From Chryseobacterium sp. C-71 (lineage in GTDB: Bacteria; Bacteroidota; Bacteroidia; Flavobacteriales; Weeksellaceae): a stretch of DNA of 64,000 nucleotides. Below, piece by piece: positions 49,283 to 59,113 of the stretch. The stretch is from positions 310,001-374,000 of the forward strand of contig NZ_CP087131.1 in assembly GCF_020911865.1 (NCBI RefSeq). The letters run 5' to 3'. Numbering within the stretch: the stretch's first letter is position 1; the number at the start of each line of letters is the position of its first letter. The notes below the pieces were generated by a model. It had not been told where the DNA came from. It made no database searches and saw only the letters and a program-made list of their open reading frames with translations. Both the position numbers and the translations under genes were made by a program.

Positions 49283-51981
49283 AATTTCTAAATAAAATCA
49301 TAGACGAGCTGCTGGCACAAAATACAGATTTGTCTCAGTTTAATATCGTTTTGCCGGGTAAAAGACCTATCGTTTTTATCAGGCAGATTTTAGAAGAAAA
49401 CAATTATTCGGGATTTCTTCCCAGCTTTTTTACGATTGAAGAACTGATTGTTGATATCGTCGATCTGCAAACCATTCAGGGGATTGCATTGTGGCTTTTT
49501 TCATTTGATGTTTACAAAAGCTTAAATCTTATTCCAAAAGATGATTTTGCTGAATTTTTGAAGTGGTTTCCAACTTTACAGAAAGATTGGGATGATATTC
49601 TGAAGTTTTCTGAAAGTGACGTTGCGGTTTTGCGATATATGTTTGATGAAGAGCGTATCAAAGAATGGGCGCAGGATCTGGGTGATGATGAAGAAGTTCC
49701 AAGAAAAAAGTTTTTGAATTTTTGGCGAAATATGAATGTCTTTCTGCCTATTTTAAAGCAAAAATTAAAAGAAAAAAACTGGGCAACTCCCGGAATGATT
49801 CATGAATCTGCGATAGAGAAAATCATTGATTTTGCAAAAAATACGGATAAGAATTTTGTTTTTTGTGGTTTTAATGCGTTCACGCCGGTTGAAGAAAAAT
49901 TAGTAAGAAATCTTCTGCAGTGGGACAAGGCGCAATGTTTTTTTCAGGCAGACCATTATTATTTTGATGACGAAAGACAAGAAGCCGGAAAGTTTCTCCG
50001 AAATCATAAACTATGGAAAGAATTCAATGACAGCAGAACTTTCAGCTGGATTGAAGACGATTTTAATCAGCCAAAAAACATTAAAATCTATGAAGTTTCA
50101 GGGAACGTTACCCAAACAAAAGTTCTTCCTGATTTATTTAAAGATATTGATAATAAAACGTTTACCAATACTGCTGTAGTTCTGCTTGATGAAAATCTTT
50201 TGCCTGCAAGTCTGGATGTTATGCATGATGTTGAAAATCTGAACATAACGATGGGTTTCCCATTGAAAAACCTTTCATTTTCAAATGCCGTTAAGCAACT
50301 TTTTTACCTTCAAAAACAATTAGAAAAAAATAAATCTTCTTATTATTACCGTGATATTTTCCCGATTTTGGAAGAACTTCCCAGAACTGATGATGATGAA
50401 AAGGTCATCAATGATTTTAAATCTAAAATTGAAGAGAGAAATATTGTCTATATTTCTGCCAATCTTCTGAATGAATTGTTGAGTGATCTGTCATATTTTA
50501 ATTTGCTTCAAAAGGCTGATTCCGGATATTTTTTTTTAGATATTTTAATTGAATATTGTCAGCGTATTAAATGGATGGAACTTGATGATATACAGTATGA
50601 AAACGTCTCTCACTTCGAAAATGCATTTAAGGTCATAAAAAACCAGATTACACCCTACGGTTTTGAAATAAAAATGGATACTTTGGAGATTTTGATTAAC
50701 CAGCATATCAATTCAGAAAGCATCGATTTTCAGGGTGAGCCATTGAAAGGTTTGCAGGTGATGGGACTTTTAGAAACCCGTTTGCTTAATTTTGAAAATG
50801 TGATTTTACTTTCTGTAAATGAAGGAAAATTGCCATTAGGAAATTCGCAGAACACCTATATTCCGTTTGATATCAGAAAGCATTTTAATTTGCATACATT
50901 TCTTGAAAATGATGGTATTTATGCTTACCATTTCTACCGTTTGATTCAGGATGCTCAGAATGTTCATTTATTGTTTAACGCCTTGAGTTCTGGTGTAAAT
51001 ACGGGTGAAAAAAGCCGTTTTATTACACAAATTGAGATGGAAAGCAATCACAATATTGAACATTTGATTGTTGAAAATACTTCTGAGCCTATTTCAAGCC
51101 AGCCTATTGAAATTACGAAAACAGATATTGTAATGGAGCAGCTGGAAAAATGGAAAGAAAAAGTTTCTGCCTCGCATCTTACAAGCTATCTGTATAATCC
51201 GATAGATTTTTATTTATCTAAAATTTTAAATACTTCTGAAACAGATGAAATTGAAGAAGAACTTTCTATAAGGAATTACGGAAATCTTGTCCATTATACA
51301 CTCCAAGAAATTTATGAGATTATAAAAGGTAAAGTTTTAAAAGTAAATGATTTAGAGAAATCAATTAAACAAATAGATGAATATATAAATATTGCTATTG
51401 AAAAGCTAAAACATCAACCTGAATTTTATAATAAAGGGATGAATTTCATTCATAAAGCGATTGCCAAAAAAGTTATTGAGAATATTCTGAGTCATGATCT
51501 GGAATTGATAAAACAAGGAAATTCTTTAGAAATCATCGATATAGAAAGAAGATTTGAAAGCGTAGATTTCTATTTAGATGAAGCTAAAAATGACAAAGTT
51601 TCCTTCTTTGGATTCATTGACCGAATTGACCGATTGAACGGAACTGTAAGGATTATAGATTATAAAACCGCAAAAATTAAGAATTTAACGGTAAAAATTG
51701 ACTCTGAAAATATTGATGATTATTTCCATAAAGATGACAGAAAGCAGGCTTTACAGTTATGCATTTATCAATATGTTATTCAGAGTTTGCCTGAATTTTG
51801 GGGCTTCCCGATCGAAACAGGAATCTGGAGCTTTGCCGATGCTAAAAAAGGAGTGGCTTCTCTTGAGTTTGCCCAGGGAAATCTCGATGATGCCATGCAG
51901 TCTGTGAAAAGCCTGATCATGGAAATCCTAAATCCGGATATCAGCTTTCTGGAAAATATCAAAACATTCCAAAGTAGATAA
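49279..51981 (+). CDS. AddB/RecB-like PD-(D/E)XK nuclease family protein
   Basis: A 900-residue protein with an AddB-like plan: a degenerate helicase-like N-terminus (FNIVLPGKRPIVFIRQIL in place of a Walker segment), a middle region with GLQVMGLLETRLLNFENVILLSVNEGKLP, and a C-terminal nuclease with SASHLTSYLYNPIDFYL, GFIDRIDRLNGTVRIIDYKT (Asp and Lys of the motif). It is expected to act in double-strand break processing with an AddA-type partner, absent from the window. The start is a TTG at 49279 that overlaps the upstream TGA; the next in-frame ATG is over 100 codons later and would lose conserved sequence. Confidence 0.85.
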   Translation: MKFLNKIIDELLAQNTDLSQFNIVLPGKRPIVFIRQILEENNYSGFLPSFFTIEELIVDIVDLQTIQGIALWLFSFDVYKSLNLIPKDDFAEFLKWFPTLQKDWDDILKFSESDVAVLRYMFDEERIKEWAQDLGDDEEVPRKKFLNFWRNMNVFLPILKQKLKEKNWATPGMIHESAIEKIIDFAKNTDKNFVFCGFNAFTPVEEKLVRNLLQWDKAQCFFQADHYYFDDERQEAGKFLRNHKLWKEFNDSRTFSWIEDDFNQPKNIKIYEVSGNVTQTKVLPDLFKDIDNKTFTNTAVVLLDENLLPASLDVMHDVENLNITMGFPLKNLSFSNAVKQLFYLQKQLEKNKSSYYYRDIFPILEELPRTDDDEKVINDFKSKIEERNIVYISANLLNELLSDLSYFNLLQKADSGYFFLDILIEYCQRIKWMELDDIQYENVSHFENAFKVIKNQITPYGFEIKMDTLEILINQHINSESIDFQGEPLKGLQVMGLLETRLLNFENVILLSVNEGKLPLGNSQNTYIPFDIRKHFNLHTFLENDGIYAYHFYRLIQDAQNVHLLFNALSSGVNTGEKSRFITQIEMESNHNIEHLIVENTSEPISSQPIEITKTDIVMEQLEKWKEKVSASHLTSYLYNPIDFYLSKILNTSETDEIEEELSIRNYGNLVHYTLQEIYEIIKGKVLKVNDLEKSIKQIDEYINIAIEKLKHQPEFYNKGMNFIHKAIAKKVIENILSHDLELIKQGNSLEIIDIERRFESVDFYLDEAKNDKVSFFGFIDRIDRLNGTVRIIDYKTAKIKNLTVKIDSENIDDYFHKDDRKQALQLCIYQYVIQSLPEFWGFPIETGIWSFADAKKGVASLEFAQGNLDDAMQSVKSLIMEILNPDISFLENIKTFQSR

Positions 51982-51988
51982 ACATTTT

Positions 51989-52663
51989 TTATAGTTTCTC
52001 AGCTTCGTAAACCTTTAGATTCTTATCCATCTTCTCTAGGTCAATATTTGCTAAGTTTTTCTCTATGTTTTTTGCCTGAACAGACATGAATTCAGTCTCT
52101 ACTTTAAGGACAACTCCAGGGAAATCAAAATAATTCAGAGGTCCTGTTCTCGCAGGAATCTGTTCTGTATACCAGACCTTTGCTTTCTTCTTATTAATCA
52201 ATTCAACTTCAATAATTTTACATTGATAATCTAAAATAATGTCACTGCCTTCGAGTTTTTGGATCTTATTAAAAATCGGTATCATATACTGATATGATTC
52301 CACATTTTGTACATTTTTTAAGGAATAGGCTCCTGCTTCTTCTTTAAATTTAAATAATTTAATCGGATTAATTTTGTAACTGTTCCGATACATTCCTGTT
52401 ACATTTAATTTGTTATTTCCATTATTATCGTAAATCATTTGTGGTGGATAAGACTGATATACTGAATTCCCTTCAGAATAGTTAAGAATATGTTTTTGAG
52501 GTTGGCTTCCAATTTCTTTTATCTGCTTTTTAAATTCTTCACTTCCCGCACCTTCATAAGTGTTGTCTGACTTAAAATGAGCTTCGTATTCTATTTTGAA
52601 AGATTGTGCAGAAATACTTAAAAACGGCAGAAGCAGGAGGGATAGAATGTAAATTTTATTCAT
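51989..52663 (-). CDS. GLPGLI family secreted protein
   Basis: A 224-residue exported protein (signal peptide ends SISAQ). It carries the family's hallmark near the C-terminus in variant form: VWYTEQIPARTGPLNYFDFPGVVLKVE, with DFPGVV where most members have GLPGLI. The family is restricted to Bacteroidota and its function is unknown. I chose the ATG at 52663, which begins the signal peptide, over one 30 codons upstream. It converges with the nuclease gene with only seven bases between. Confidence 0.82.
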   Translation of the reverse strand: MNKIYILSLLLLPFLSISAQSFKIEYEAHFKSDNTYEGAGSEEFKKQIKEIGSQPQKHILNYSEGNSVYQSYPPQMIYDNNGNNKLNVTGMYRNSYKINPIKLFKFKEEAGAYSLKNVQNVESYQYMIPIFNKIQKLEGSDIILDYQCKIIEVELINKKKAKVWYTEQIPARTGPLNYFDFPGVVLKVETEFMSVQAKNIEKNLANIDLEKMDKNLKVYEAEKL

Positions 52664-52780
52664 ATTTAAAAAATAGATTATTGGTGATTGATATCCTTTA
52701 GGTGTGAATTCAAATCTAATAAAATATTTTTGTGTGAAAGTGCTCAATATCAACTTTAAGAAAAGTTTAGCATATCTATT

Positions 52781-52812
52781 AAAAAAAAGTCCGGTTAAAA
52801 AAACCGGACTTT
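52781..52812 (-). terminator. Rho-independent terminator of acyl-CoA dehydrogenase gene
   Basis: AAAGTCCGGTT (52786-52796) and AACCGGACTTT (52802-52812) pair. The A run at 52781-52788 supplies the T tail on the minus strand. Confidence 0.9.
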
Positions 52813-52819
52813 CATTTAT

Positions 52820-53998
52820 TTAAAAAGCATTAAAGCCTGTAATATCTAAGCCTGTAATCAATAAGTGAACATCATGCGTTCCTTCATAAGTAATCACCGA
52901 TTCTAGATTGGCAGCGTGTCTCATCATCGGGAACTCACCCATGATTCCCATGCCGCCAAGAATCTGACGAGATTCTCTTGCAATGTCTATCGCCATCTTT
53001 ACGTTGTTTCTTTTCGCCATGGAGATTTGAGCTGGTGTCGCTTTATGGTCATTTTTCAATGTTCCTAATTGTAAGCAAAGTAATTGAGCCTTAGTAATTT
53101 CAGTTAAAAATTCAGCTAATTTTTTCTGCTGCAACTGGAACGCACCCACTGGTTTTCCGAATTGTTTTCTTTCTTTAGAATATTGAACAGCAGTACAATA
53201 ACAGTCAATCGCAGCACCAATTACGCCCCACGAAATTCCGTATCGTGCAGAATTTAAACAAGATAAAGGTCCTTTCAATCCGGTAACTCCAGGAAGTAGA
53301 TTTTCTTTAGGAACTTTTACATTATTGAACACCAATTCTCCCGTTTTAGAAGCTCTCAAGCTCCATTTGTTGTGCGTTTCAGGAGTTGTAAAGCCTTCCA
53401 TTCCTCTTTCAACGATTAATCCCTGTACTTTTCCTTCTTCGTTTTTAGCCCAAATCACTGCAATATCGCAAAGAGGTGAGTTGGTGATCCACATTTTAGC
53501 ACCATTCAAAAGATAATGATCACCCATATCTTTAAACTGAGATTCCATAGAACTAGGATCTGAACCGTGATTTGGCTCAGTCAGACCGAAAGAACCGATC
53601 ATTTCACCGGAAGCTAATTTGGGTAAGTATTTTCTCTTCTGTTCCTCAGAACCAAACTCGTTGATAGGGAACATCACCAAAGAGCTCTGTACAGACGCTG
53701 CAGAACGTACGGCAGAATCTCCTCTTTCCAATTCCTGCATAATCAAACCGTAAGAAATCTGATCAAGACCAGAACCGCCGTATTCCTCAGGAATGTAAGG
53801 GCCTAAAGCTCCGATTTTCCCCAATTCTTGCATCAGATTTGGTAAATCGGTGTGATTTTGAGCAGCGTGATCGATATTCGGCATTACAAAACTTTCAACC
53901 CAATCTCTCACAGACTGGCGGATAAGCTTGTGTTCTTCGGTAAGTAAAGCATCAATTCCGTAGTAATCGGGAATGCTTGTAAGAGGATAATATGACAT
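52820..53998 (-). CDS. Acyl-CoA dehydrogenase, glutaryl-CoA dehydrogenase-like
   Basis: A 392-residue flavoprotein. The segment RSAASVQSSLVMFPI and the Arg within it are typical of glutaryl-CoA dehydrogenase; FAD contacts are GSFGLTEPNHGSDP, LNGAKMWITNS and QILGGMGIMGEFP; the catalytic Glu is in TYEGTHDVH. It would oxidise and decarboxylate glutaryl-CoA to crotonyl-CoA in lysine or tryptophan breakdown. Single-gene unit with a strong terminator. Confidence 0.9.
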   Translation of the reverse strand: MSYYPLTSIPDYYGIDALLTEEHKLIRQSVRDWVESFVMPNIDHAAQNHTDLPNLMQELGKIGALGPYIPEEYGGSGLDQISYGLIMQELERGDSAVRSAASVQSSLVMFPINEFGSEEQKRKYLPKLASGEMIGSFGLTEPNHGSDPSSMESQFKDMGDHYLLNGAKMWITNSPLCDIAVIWAKNEEGKVQGLIVERGMEGFTTPETHNKWSLRASKTGELVFNNVKVPKENLLPGVTGLKGPLSCLNSARYGISWGVIGAAIDCYCTAVQYSKERKQFGKPVGAFQLQQKKLAEFLTEITKAQLLCLQLGTLKNDHKATPAQISMAKRNNVKMAIDIARESRQILGGMGIMGEFPMMRHAANLESVITYEGTHDVHLLITGLDITGFNAF

Positions 53999-54068
53999 GT
54001 AATTTAATTTTCCTAAAAATAATACTTTTCACTTGGTCTGAGAAAATTTTTTAAGAAAAATAAAAAAA

Positions 54069-54809
54069 CTAATCTTTGATGAATTTGTAGAGATAAGGAG
54101 CCTTATTAGCAGAACCGTCGAAAAGTTTTTCCATTCTTTCTAATGAATTCATGCTTAGTATTTTACGCTGGAAGTTGTTTCGTCTGAATTTTTCGCCTAA
54201 AATAGTTTCATAAAGCGACTGTAAATCTTTCATAGTAAACTTCTCCGGTAAAAGATTACTTGCAGCGATCTGAGTATCAATGTTTTTACGTAAATATTCC
54301 AAGCCTTCAGCGATAACTCTATCATGATCGAAAGCCATCGCCGGAAGTTTGCTGACTTCAAACCATGCACATGTTTCGTTGAAAGCGTCAGGAAAGGTAT
54401 TTGCTAAAGAAAAATCAATCAGACTGCAATATCCTACAGTGATAAATCTTTGCAGAATCCAGTGATCTTTTGGGACGTCAAGACCTTTATTTTGAATTAA
54501 TGTTCTGTGCACATTGTTTTGTGTACGATTTAGCCTGCCAAATGTATGAAACTGTTCTAAAAATAGACCTTTAAGATGTGTTCTTTCGTACAAAACGCGA
54601 TCCGCAGCTTCTCTCAGATCTTCATCTATAAATACAAAACCGCCGGGAAGCGACCACAAATCGAGATCATGGTATTTAAGCAAAAGAACTTTCAGAATAT
54701 TGTCATGAAAACCAAAAATCGTACAGTCTACGGATAGATTGGGTATAAAGTCTTTGCTCTCGACAAGTTCCTTAAGGGTTTCAATGTTTCTGTTATGGTC
54801 AGTTTTCAT
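54069..54809 (-). CDS. NUDIX-domain transcriptional regulator (NrtR/AraR-like)
   Basis: A 246-residue protein with an N-terminal NUDIX fold (about residues 20-150) and a C-terminal winged helix (TMKDLQSLYETILGEKFRRNNFQRKIL). The NUDIX box is degenerate: the GGFVFIDEDLREAADRVLYER segment lacks the RE-x2-EE catalytic core, as in regulators that bind but do not hydrolyse a ligand. Members in Bacteroidota control sugar use. It lies 22 bases after an MFS transporter gene, next to the SusC/SusD locus, which is its likely regulon. Confidence 0.85.
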   Translation of the reverse strand: MKTDHNRNIETLKELVESKDFIPNLSVDCTIFGFHDNILKVLLLKYHDLDLWSLPGGFVFIDEDLREAADRVLYERTHLKGLFLEQFHTFGRLNRTQNNVHRTLIQNKGLDVPKDHWILQRFITVGYCSLIDFSLANTFPDAFNETCAWFEVSKLPAMAFDHDRVIAEGLEYLRKNIDTQIAASNLLPEKFTMKDLQSLYETILGEKFRRNNFQRKILSMNSLERMEKLFDGSANKAPYLYKFIKD

Positions 54810-54831
54810 GCAGTAAAAATAAAATTATTTT

Positions 54832-56016
54832 TTAAATTTTATTCATACTAATTTTAAAATAAGAATAAGCTAATACGGAAACCATAATTACTGCTCCCAA
54901 AATGTAGAGAGAGTAATAGGTAAGTATTTGATTTTTAAATAATAATGAAATTGTCATTGAGTTTAAAGAACTGCTTACTGACGACACAATTACAATTAAA
55001 GAAGTAAAAGTATTGATTTTATCTTTGTCAATTTTAGCGATCATCTTTGAGTTAATCACCGGATAGAGAGGTGAGAGAAACAATCCGATGACTGGAAATA
55101 GAAATAATAGAACTTTGGGATTTTCTGTAAAATTAAATTGAATTACCGAGATGACCACCAGCAAAAATATGATCATGAATAAACACATCATGAAATATCT
55201 GGATAATGAAAATTTATGAATAATCTTTGATGTGATTGCTCTGCCTGTGAAGGAGAAAAGTGCTAAGAAAGAGGATGCCTGCAATGCAAAAAAAGAATTG
55301 ACTTTCAAATGATCTTTATAAAAAGCTGGAAGCCAGGAACTAAAGCTTTGTTCAATAAAAATAATGAAAAAACTAACGGCAAAAAAAAGAATAAATGGCA
55401 ATTTTCCGAATCCAGATAAATCGGGAAGAACTTTGGTGTTTTTACTTTCCGGTTCAGCAACTTTAGTTCTTACAAAAAGGAAAACCGTAAAAAAAGAAAT
55501 GAGAGAAATAGACATGAATCCAAACTTCCAATATTCTCCAAACTGACTTGAAATTAACCATCCAAAGCCTGTATTCACAACAAAAATACCAATCATAAAA
55601 GATGCTTCTACACTATTCATGGTTTTTGCTAAAGATTTTTCCTCGGTCATATTATTACGGATAATTCCGTAAACACAGATTTTCCCAATCGCAAAACAAG
55701 TTCCGATAATTGCAAACCACAGCTTGAAAAACCAAAATACTTCAACAAATGGCAAAAATAATGAGCAAGTGCCGACTAACATTAATGCAAAAATCAATGA
55801 TTTTTTCGTCCCGAATCTGCTGATAAAATTAACTGCGAAAAGTGAAAAAATGGCAATCGGTATATCTTTAAAAGATTCTAAAAATCCCAATTTATCATAA
55901 GTGATATTTTGCTCTGAAAGCTGCAGTATCACAATGCCCATACAATTCAAAACCATTGAAAAAACAAGGAAGGTAAGCTTTAGCGGAAGAGAAATATTGG
56001 GTTGCTTAACACTCAT
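54832..56016 (-). CDS. MFS transporter, probable sugar uptake
   Basis: A 394-residue protein with about twelve membrane helices, for example LTFLVFSMVLNCMGIVIL, FILFFAVSFFIIFIEQSF and VLLFLFPVIGLFLSP. The loop after helix 2 (FISRFGTKKSLIFAL) is the usual MFS signature position. Location upstream of the regulator and divergent from SusC points to import of a released mono- or disaccharide, but the substrate is not determined. Confidence 0.8.
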   Translation of the reverse strand: MSVKQPNISLPLKLTFLVFSMVLNCMGIVILQLSEQNITYDKLGFLESFKDIPIAIFSLFAVNFISRFGTKKSLIFALMLVGTCSLFLPFVEVFWFFKLWFAIIGTCFAIGKICVYGIIRNNMTEEKSLAKTMNSVEASFMIGIFVVNTGFGWLISSQFGEYWKFGFMSISLISFFTVFLFVRTKVAEPESKNTKVLPDLSGFGKLPFILFFAVSFFIIFIEQSFSSWLPAFYKDHLKVNSFFALQASSFLALFSFTGRAITSKIIHKFSLSRYFMMCLFMIIFLLVVISVIQFNFTENPKVLLFLFPVIGLFLSPLYPVINSKMIAKIDKDKINTFTSLIVIVSSVSSSLNSMTISLLFKNQILTYYSLYILGAVIMVSVLAYSYFKISMNKI

Positions 56017-56160
56017 TTCGGGATTATTTTTAACGTTTTTTAGTCAATATTAACTAATTATTACCATCTATTTATGCCTTTGAAACCCCAAAAATAGTGG
56101 AAATATTAAAATAATTATTAAATAAATGTTAATTAACCAAAAAAATATATATTTTTATTG

Positions 56161-56173
56161 TCTCAATTTGAGA
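56161..56173. promoter_or_regulatory. Palindrome TCTCAA-T-TTGAGA upstream of susC, possible operator
   Basis: A perfect 6-1-6 inverted repeat lies 19 bases before the SusC start, in the 176-bp divergent region shared with the MFS-regulator operon. It is a plausible site for the adjacent NUDIX-type regulator; no second copy was found. Confidence 0.35.
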
Positions 56174-56192
56174 ATTAAAAAACTAACTGTAT

Positions 56193-59102
56193 ATGAATGT
56201 ACAAATATCAAGAAGTTTAGGAATTATTGCCGCGCTTTATTTTACGGCAAATTTCAATGCACAAACTACACCTGCAGATACTGTTCAAAAGGAGCAGAAA
56301 ATTGAAGAAGTAGTTATGATTGGTTACGGTACTCAGAAAAAGAGTAATGTAACAGGAGCAATATCAAGTTTAAAAGCTTCAGATATTGAAGATATTCCTG
56401 CGGGTAGACCAGAGCAAGTTCTGCAAGGTCGTGCTGCTGGGGTTTCGGTAATATCTAATTCTGGACAGCCAGGTTCAGCTGCAACGGTAAGAGTACGTGG
56501 TATTACCAGTTTTGGAGCCGGAAGTAATGATCCGCTTTGGGTTGTAGATGGTATTGTGGTAGATAACATAGCGTGGCTTAACCAAGCTGATATCGAAGGA
56601 ATGGAAATTCTTAAAGACGGAGCGTCTGCTGCAATTTATGGAGTCTCTGCTGCAAGAGGTGTAATTCTTATTACAACTAAAAAAGGTGCTAAAGGCAGAT
56701 TGAACCTTTCTTACAATGGATTTTTCGGCGTCGGAAGTGCTGCAAAAAAGCTTGACTTGTTAGATGCTTCTCAGTACGCAACAATCATGAATGAAGCTAA
56801 TGTGAATGACGGACGAGATCCTTTATTCTCAAATCCTTCATCATATGGTAGAGGTACCGATTGGCAAGATGTTATTTTTAACAGTGCTCAGCGTTCTTCT
56901 CACGATTTTAGCATCAGTGGTGGAAGTGATAAATCTACATTTTATACATCTTTCGGTTTATATGAGCAGCAAGGTATTGTAATGCGTGATATTTCTAATT
57001 ACAAAAGATTAAATGCAAGAATCAATTCAACTCATAAAGTTCTTGACTGGTTAACAATAGGGCAGACTTTAGCTTACACTCATGTAAAAGCACAAGGTAT
57101 TAATGAAAATGGTGAATTTGGAGGTCCTCTAAGTTCTGCAATCAACTTAGATCCAATTACTCCATTGACAGTAACTAATGGAATTGCTAATCAACCTTTT
57201 CCAAGTGACTACAACAACCCATTTATATTGAGAGATGACATAGGTAATCCTTACGGAATTTCACATTATGTAAATAAAGAAATGTCTAACCCATTAGCAT
57301 TTCAACAAACACAGCTGGGTAGAAACAGATATTCCGATGATTTTATTGCAAACGTTTTTGCAGAGGCCAAGTTTTTAAATCATTTTACTTTTAAATCTAG
57401 TATCAACGGAAAATTATCATATTGGGGAAATCAAGGCTTCAGTCCAAAATTTTATTTAAGTCCATCTTTTAAAAATGACACATTCAACAGTCTTTTCAGA
57501 GAAACACAAAAAAGATTTGATTGGAATACAGAGAACACAATAAATTATCAAAACAAATTTGGAGACCATAATTTAAGTGTGTTGTTAGGTCAGGGATATT
57601 ATGAATTTAACATAGCCTCAGGTCAGAATACCACCTACACCAATCTTCCTGTAAATAATTGGGAAGACGCATCATTCAACTTTGATATTGCTCCAGAAAA
57701 CAGAACAGGTAATGCATGGGATGGAAAAGAAACCCATAAGACTTCATATTTTGCCAGAGTAGTTTATGATTACAGAAATAAGTATTTGTTCACAGGTACA
57801 ATGCGTAGAGATGGTTCTTCAAAATTTGGTAGAAATAATCATTGGGGGAATTTTCCGGCAATGTCATTAGGTTGGAATTTATCTAATGAAAATTTCTGGA
57901 GAGAAAATAACATCGTTAACAGTGTAAAACTGAGAGGAGGGTATGGAGTTTTAGGAAATGATGCAATTAATGATTTCCAATTTGCGAGTTTCTTGGTTCC
58001 AGGAAGTAACTATTCTTTTGGAAACAATAATATCAACATAGGTTATGCACCAAGTACCTTAGAAAACCCAGACCTAAAATGGGAACGAACTTCTCAACTT
58101 AACTTTGCGGTTGATTTAAAATTACTTAGAAATTTTGACTTAACTGTTGATGTTTACCGTAAAAAAACGACGGATATTTTAAGACAGGTAAATATTCCAG
58201 GGTATGTAGGAGTTACGAATAACCCGTGGAGAAATATAGGTGATATGCAGAATGACGGTTTGGAAGTTAGCTTAGGTTACAAGAAAAACTGGGATGATTT
58301 TGGAATCTCTGCGAATGGAAATTTCGGATATCTTAAAAATGAAGTTACAAGATTAGAAGATGATAAAGTATTTGAAAACTTTGCCTCTTTCCAATCTATG
58401 GGAGCCGTTTCTAGATTACAGGTTGGTGCACCTTATGGTTCATTTTTCGGATATCAAAATGCAGGAATTTTCCAAACCCAAGCAGAAATTGATGCTTATA
58501 AAAATGCAAATGGAGGTTTAATTCAGCCTAATGCAAAACCTGGAGATTTCAAGCGTACAGATGTAAATGGTGATGGTAAAATTACTGAAGATGATTATGT
58601 AAATTTAGGTAATTCAGTTCCAAAATATACTTTCGGTTTTACGTTAAACATGAACTACAAAAACTTTGATTTTATGATTTTTGCTCAAGGGCAGGCAGGA
58701 AACAAAATTTTCCAAGGGTTAAGAAGATTAGATATTCAGGATGCTAATTACCAAACTGCAATTTTAGATCGTTGGACTGGTGCAGGTACTTCCAATACTA
58801 TTGCAAGAGTAACAAGAGATGATCCTAATCAAAACTATACAAGAATGTCTGATTACTATCTTCAAAAAGGTGATTATCTACGTCTAAAATTAGTACAGAT
58901 TGGTTATACACTTCCAAAAAATATCTCTGAAACAATAGGTGCGTCTAAAGTGAGATTTTATGTGACTGGTGAAAACATCGTTACTTTTACAAAGTACACA
59001 GGTTATGATCCTGAAATTGCAGGTGGAGATACTTTTGGTATAGACAGAGCGTACTATCCTCAGTCAAGAACCTTCCTCTTTGGTGCTAATGTTCAATTTT
59101 AA
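56193..59102 (+). CDS. SusC/RagA family TonB-linked outer membrane transporter
   Basis: A 969-residue beta-barrel importer. A signal sequence ends NFNAQ. It is followed by TonB-box-like EEVVMIGYGTQKK, the plug with VRGITSFGAGSNDPLWVVDGI and DGASAAIYGVSAARGVILITTKKG, and a 22-stranded barrel ending FLFGANVQF. The N-terminal carboxypeptidase-regulatory-like domain of many SusC proteins is absent, as in several Chryseobacterium members. It imports glycan fragments bound by the SusD partner encoded 11 bases downstream. Confidence 0.95.
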   Translation: MNVQISRSLGIIAALYFTANFNAQTTPADTVQKEQKIEEVVMIGYGTQKKSNVTGAISSLKASDIEDIPAGRPEQVLQGRAAGVSVISNSGQPGSAATVRVRGITSFGAGSNDPLWVVDGIVVDNIAWLNQADIEGMEILKDGASAAIYGVSAARGVILITTKKGAKGRLNLSYNGFFGVGSAAKKLDLLDASQYATIMNEANVNDGRDPLFSNPSSYGRGTDWQDVIFNSAQRSSHDFSISGGSDKSTFYTSFGLYEQQGIVMRDISNYKRLNARINSTHKVLDWLTIGQTLAYTHVKAQGINENGEFGGPLSSAINLDPITPLTVTNGIANQPFPSDYNNPFILRDDIGNPYGISHYVNKEMSNPLAFQQTQLGRNRYSDDFIANVFAEAKFLNHFTFKSSINGKLSYWGNQGFSPKFYLSPSFKNDTFNSLFRETQKRFDWNTENTINYQNKFGDHNLSVLLGQGYYEFNIASGQNTTYTNLPVNNWEDASFNFDIAPENRTGNAWDGKETHKTSYFARVVYDYRNKYLFTGTMRRDGSSKFGRNNHWGNFPAMSLGWNLSNENFWRENNIVNSVKLRGGYGVLGNDAINDFQFASFLVPGSNYSFGNNNINIGYAPSTLENPDLKWERTSQLNFAVDLKLLRNFDLTVDVYRKKTTDILRQVNIPGYVGVTNNPWRNIGDMQNDGLEVSLGYKKNWDDFGISANGNFGYLKNEVTRLEDDKVFENFASFQSMGAVSRLQVGAPYGSFFGYQNAGIFQTQAEIDAYKNANGGLIQPNAKPGDFKRTDVNGDGKITEDDYVNLGNSVPKYTFGFTLNMNYKNFDFMIFAQGQAGNKIFQGLRRLDIQDANYQTAILDRWTGAGTSNTIARVTRDDPNQNYTRMSDYYLQKGDYLRLKLVQIGYTLPKNISETIGASKVRFYVTGENIVTFTKYTGYDPEIAGGDTFGIDRAYYPQSRTFLFGANVQF

Positions 59103-59113
59103 TTAAAGAAAAA

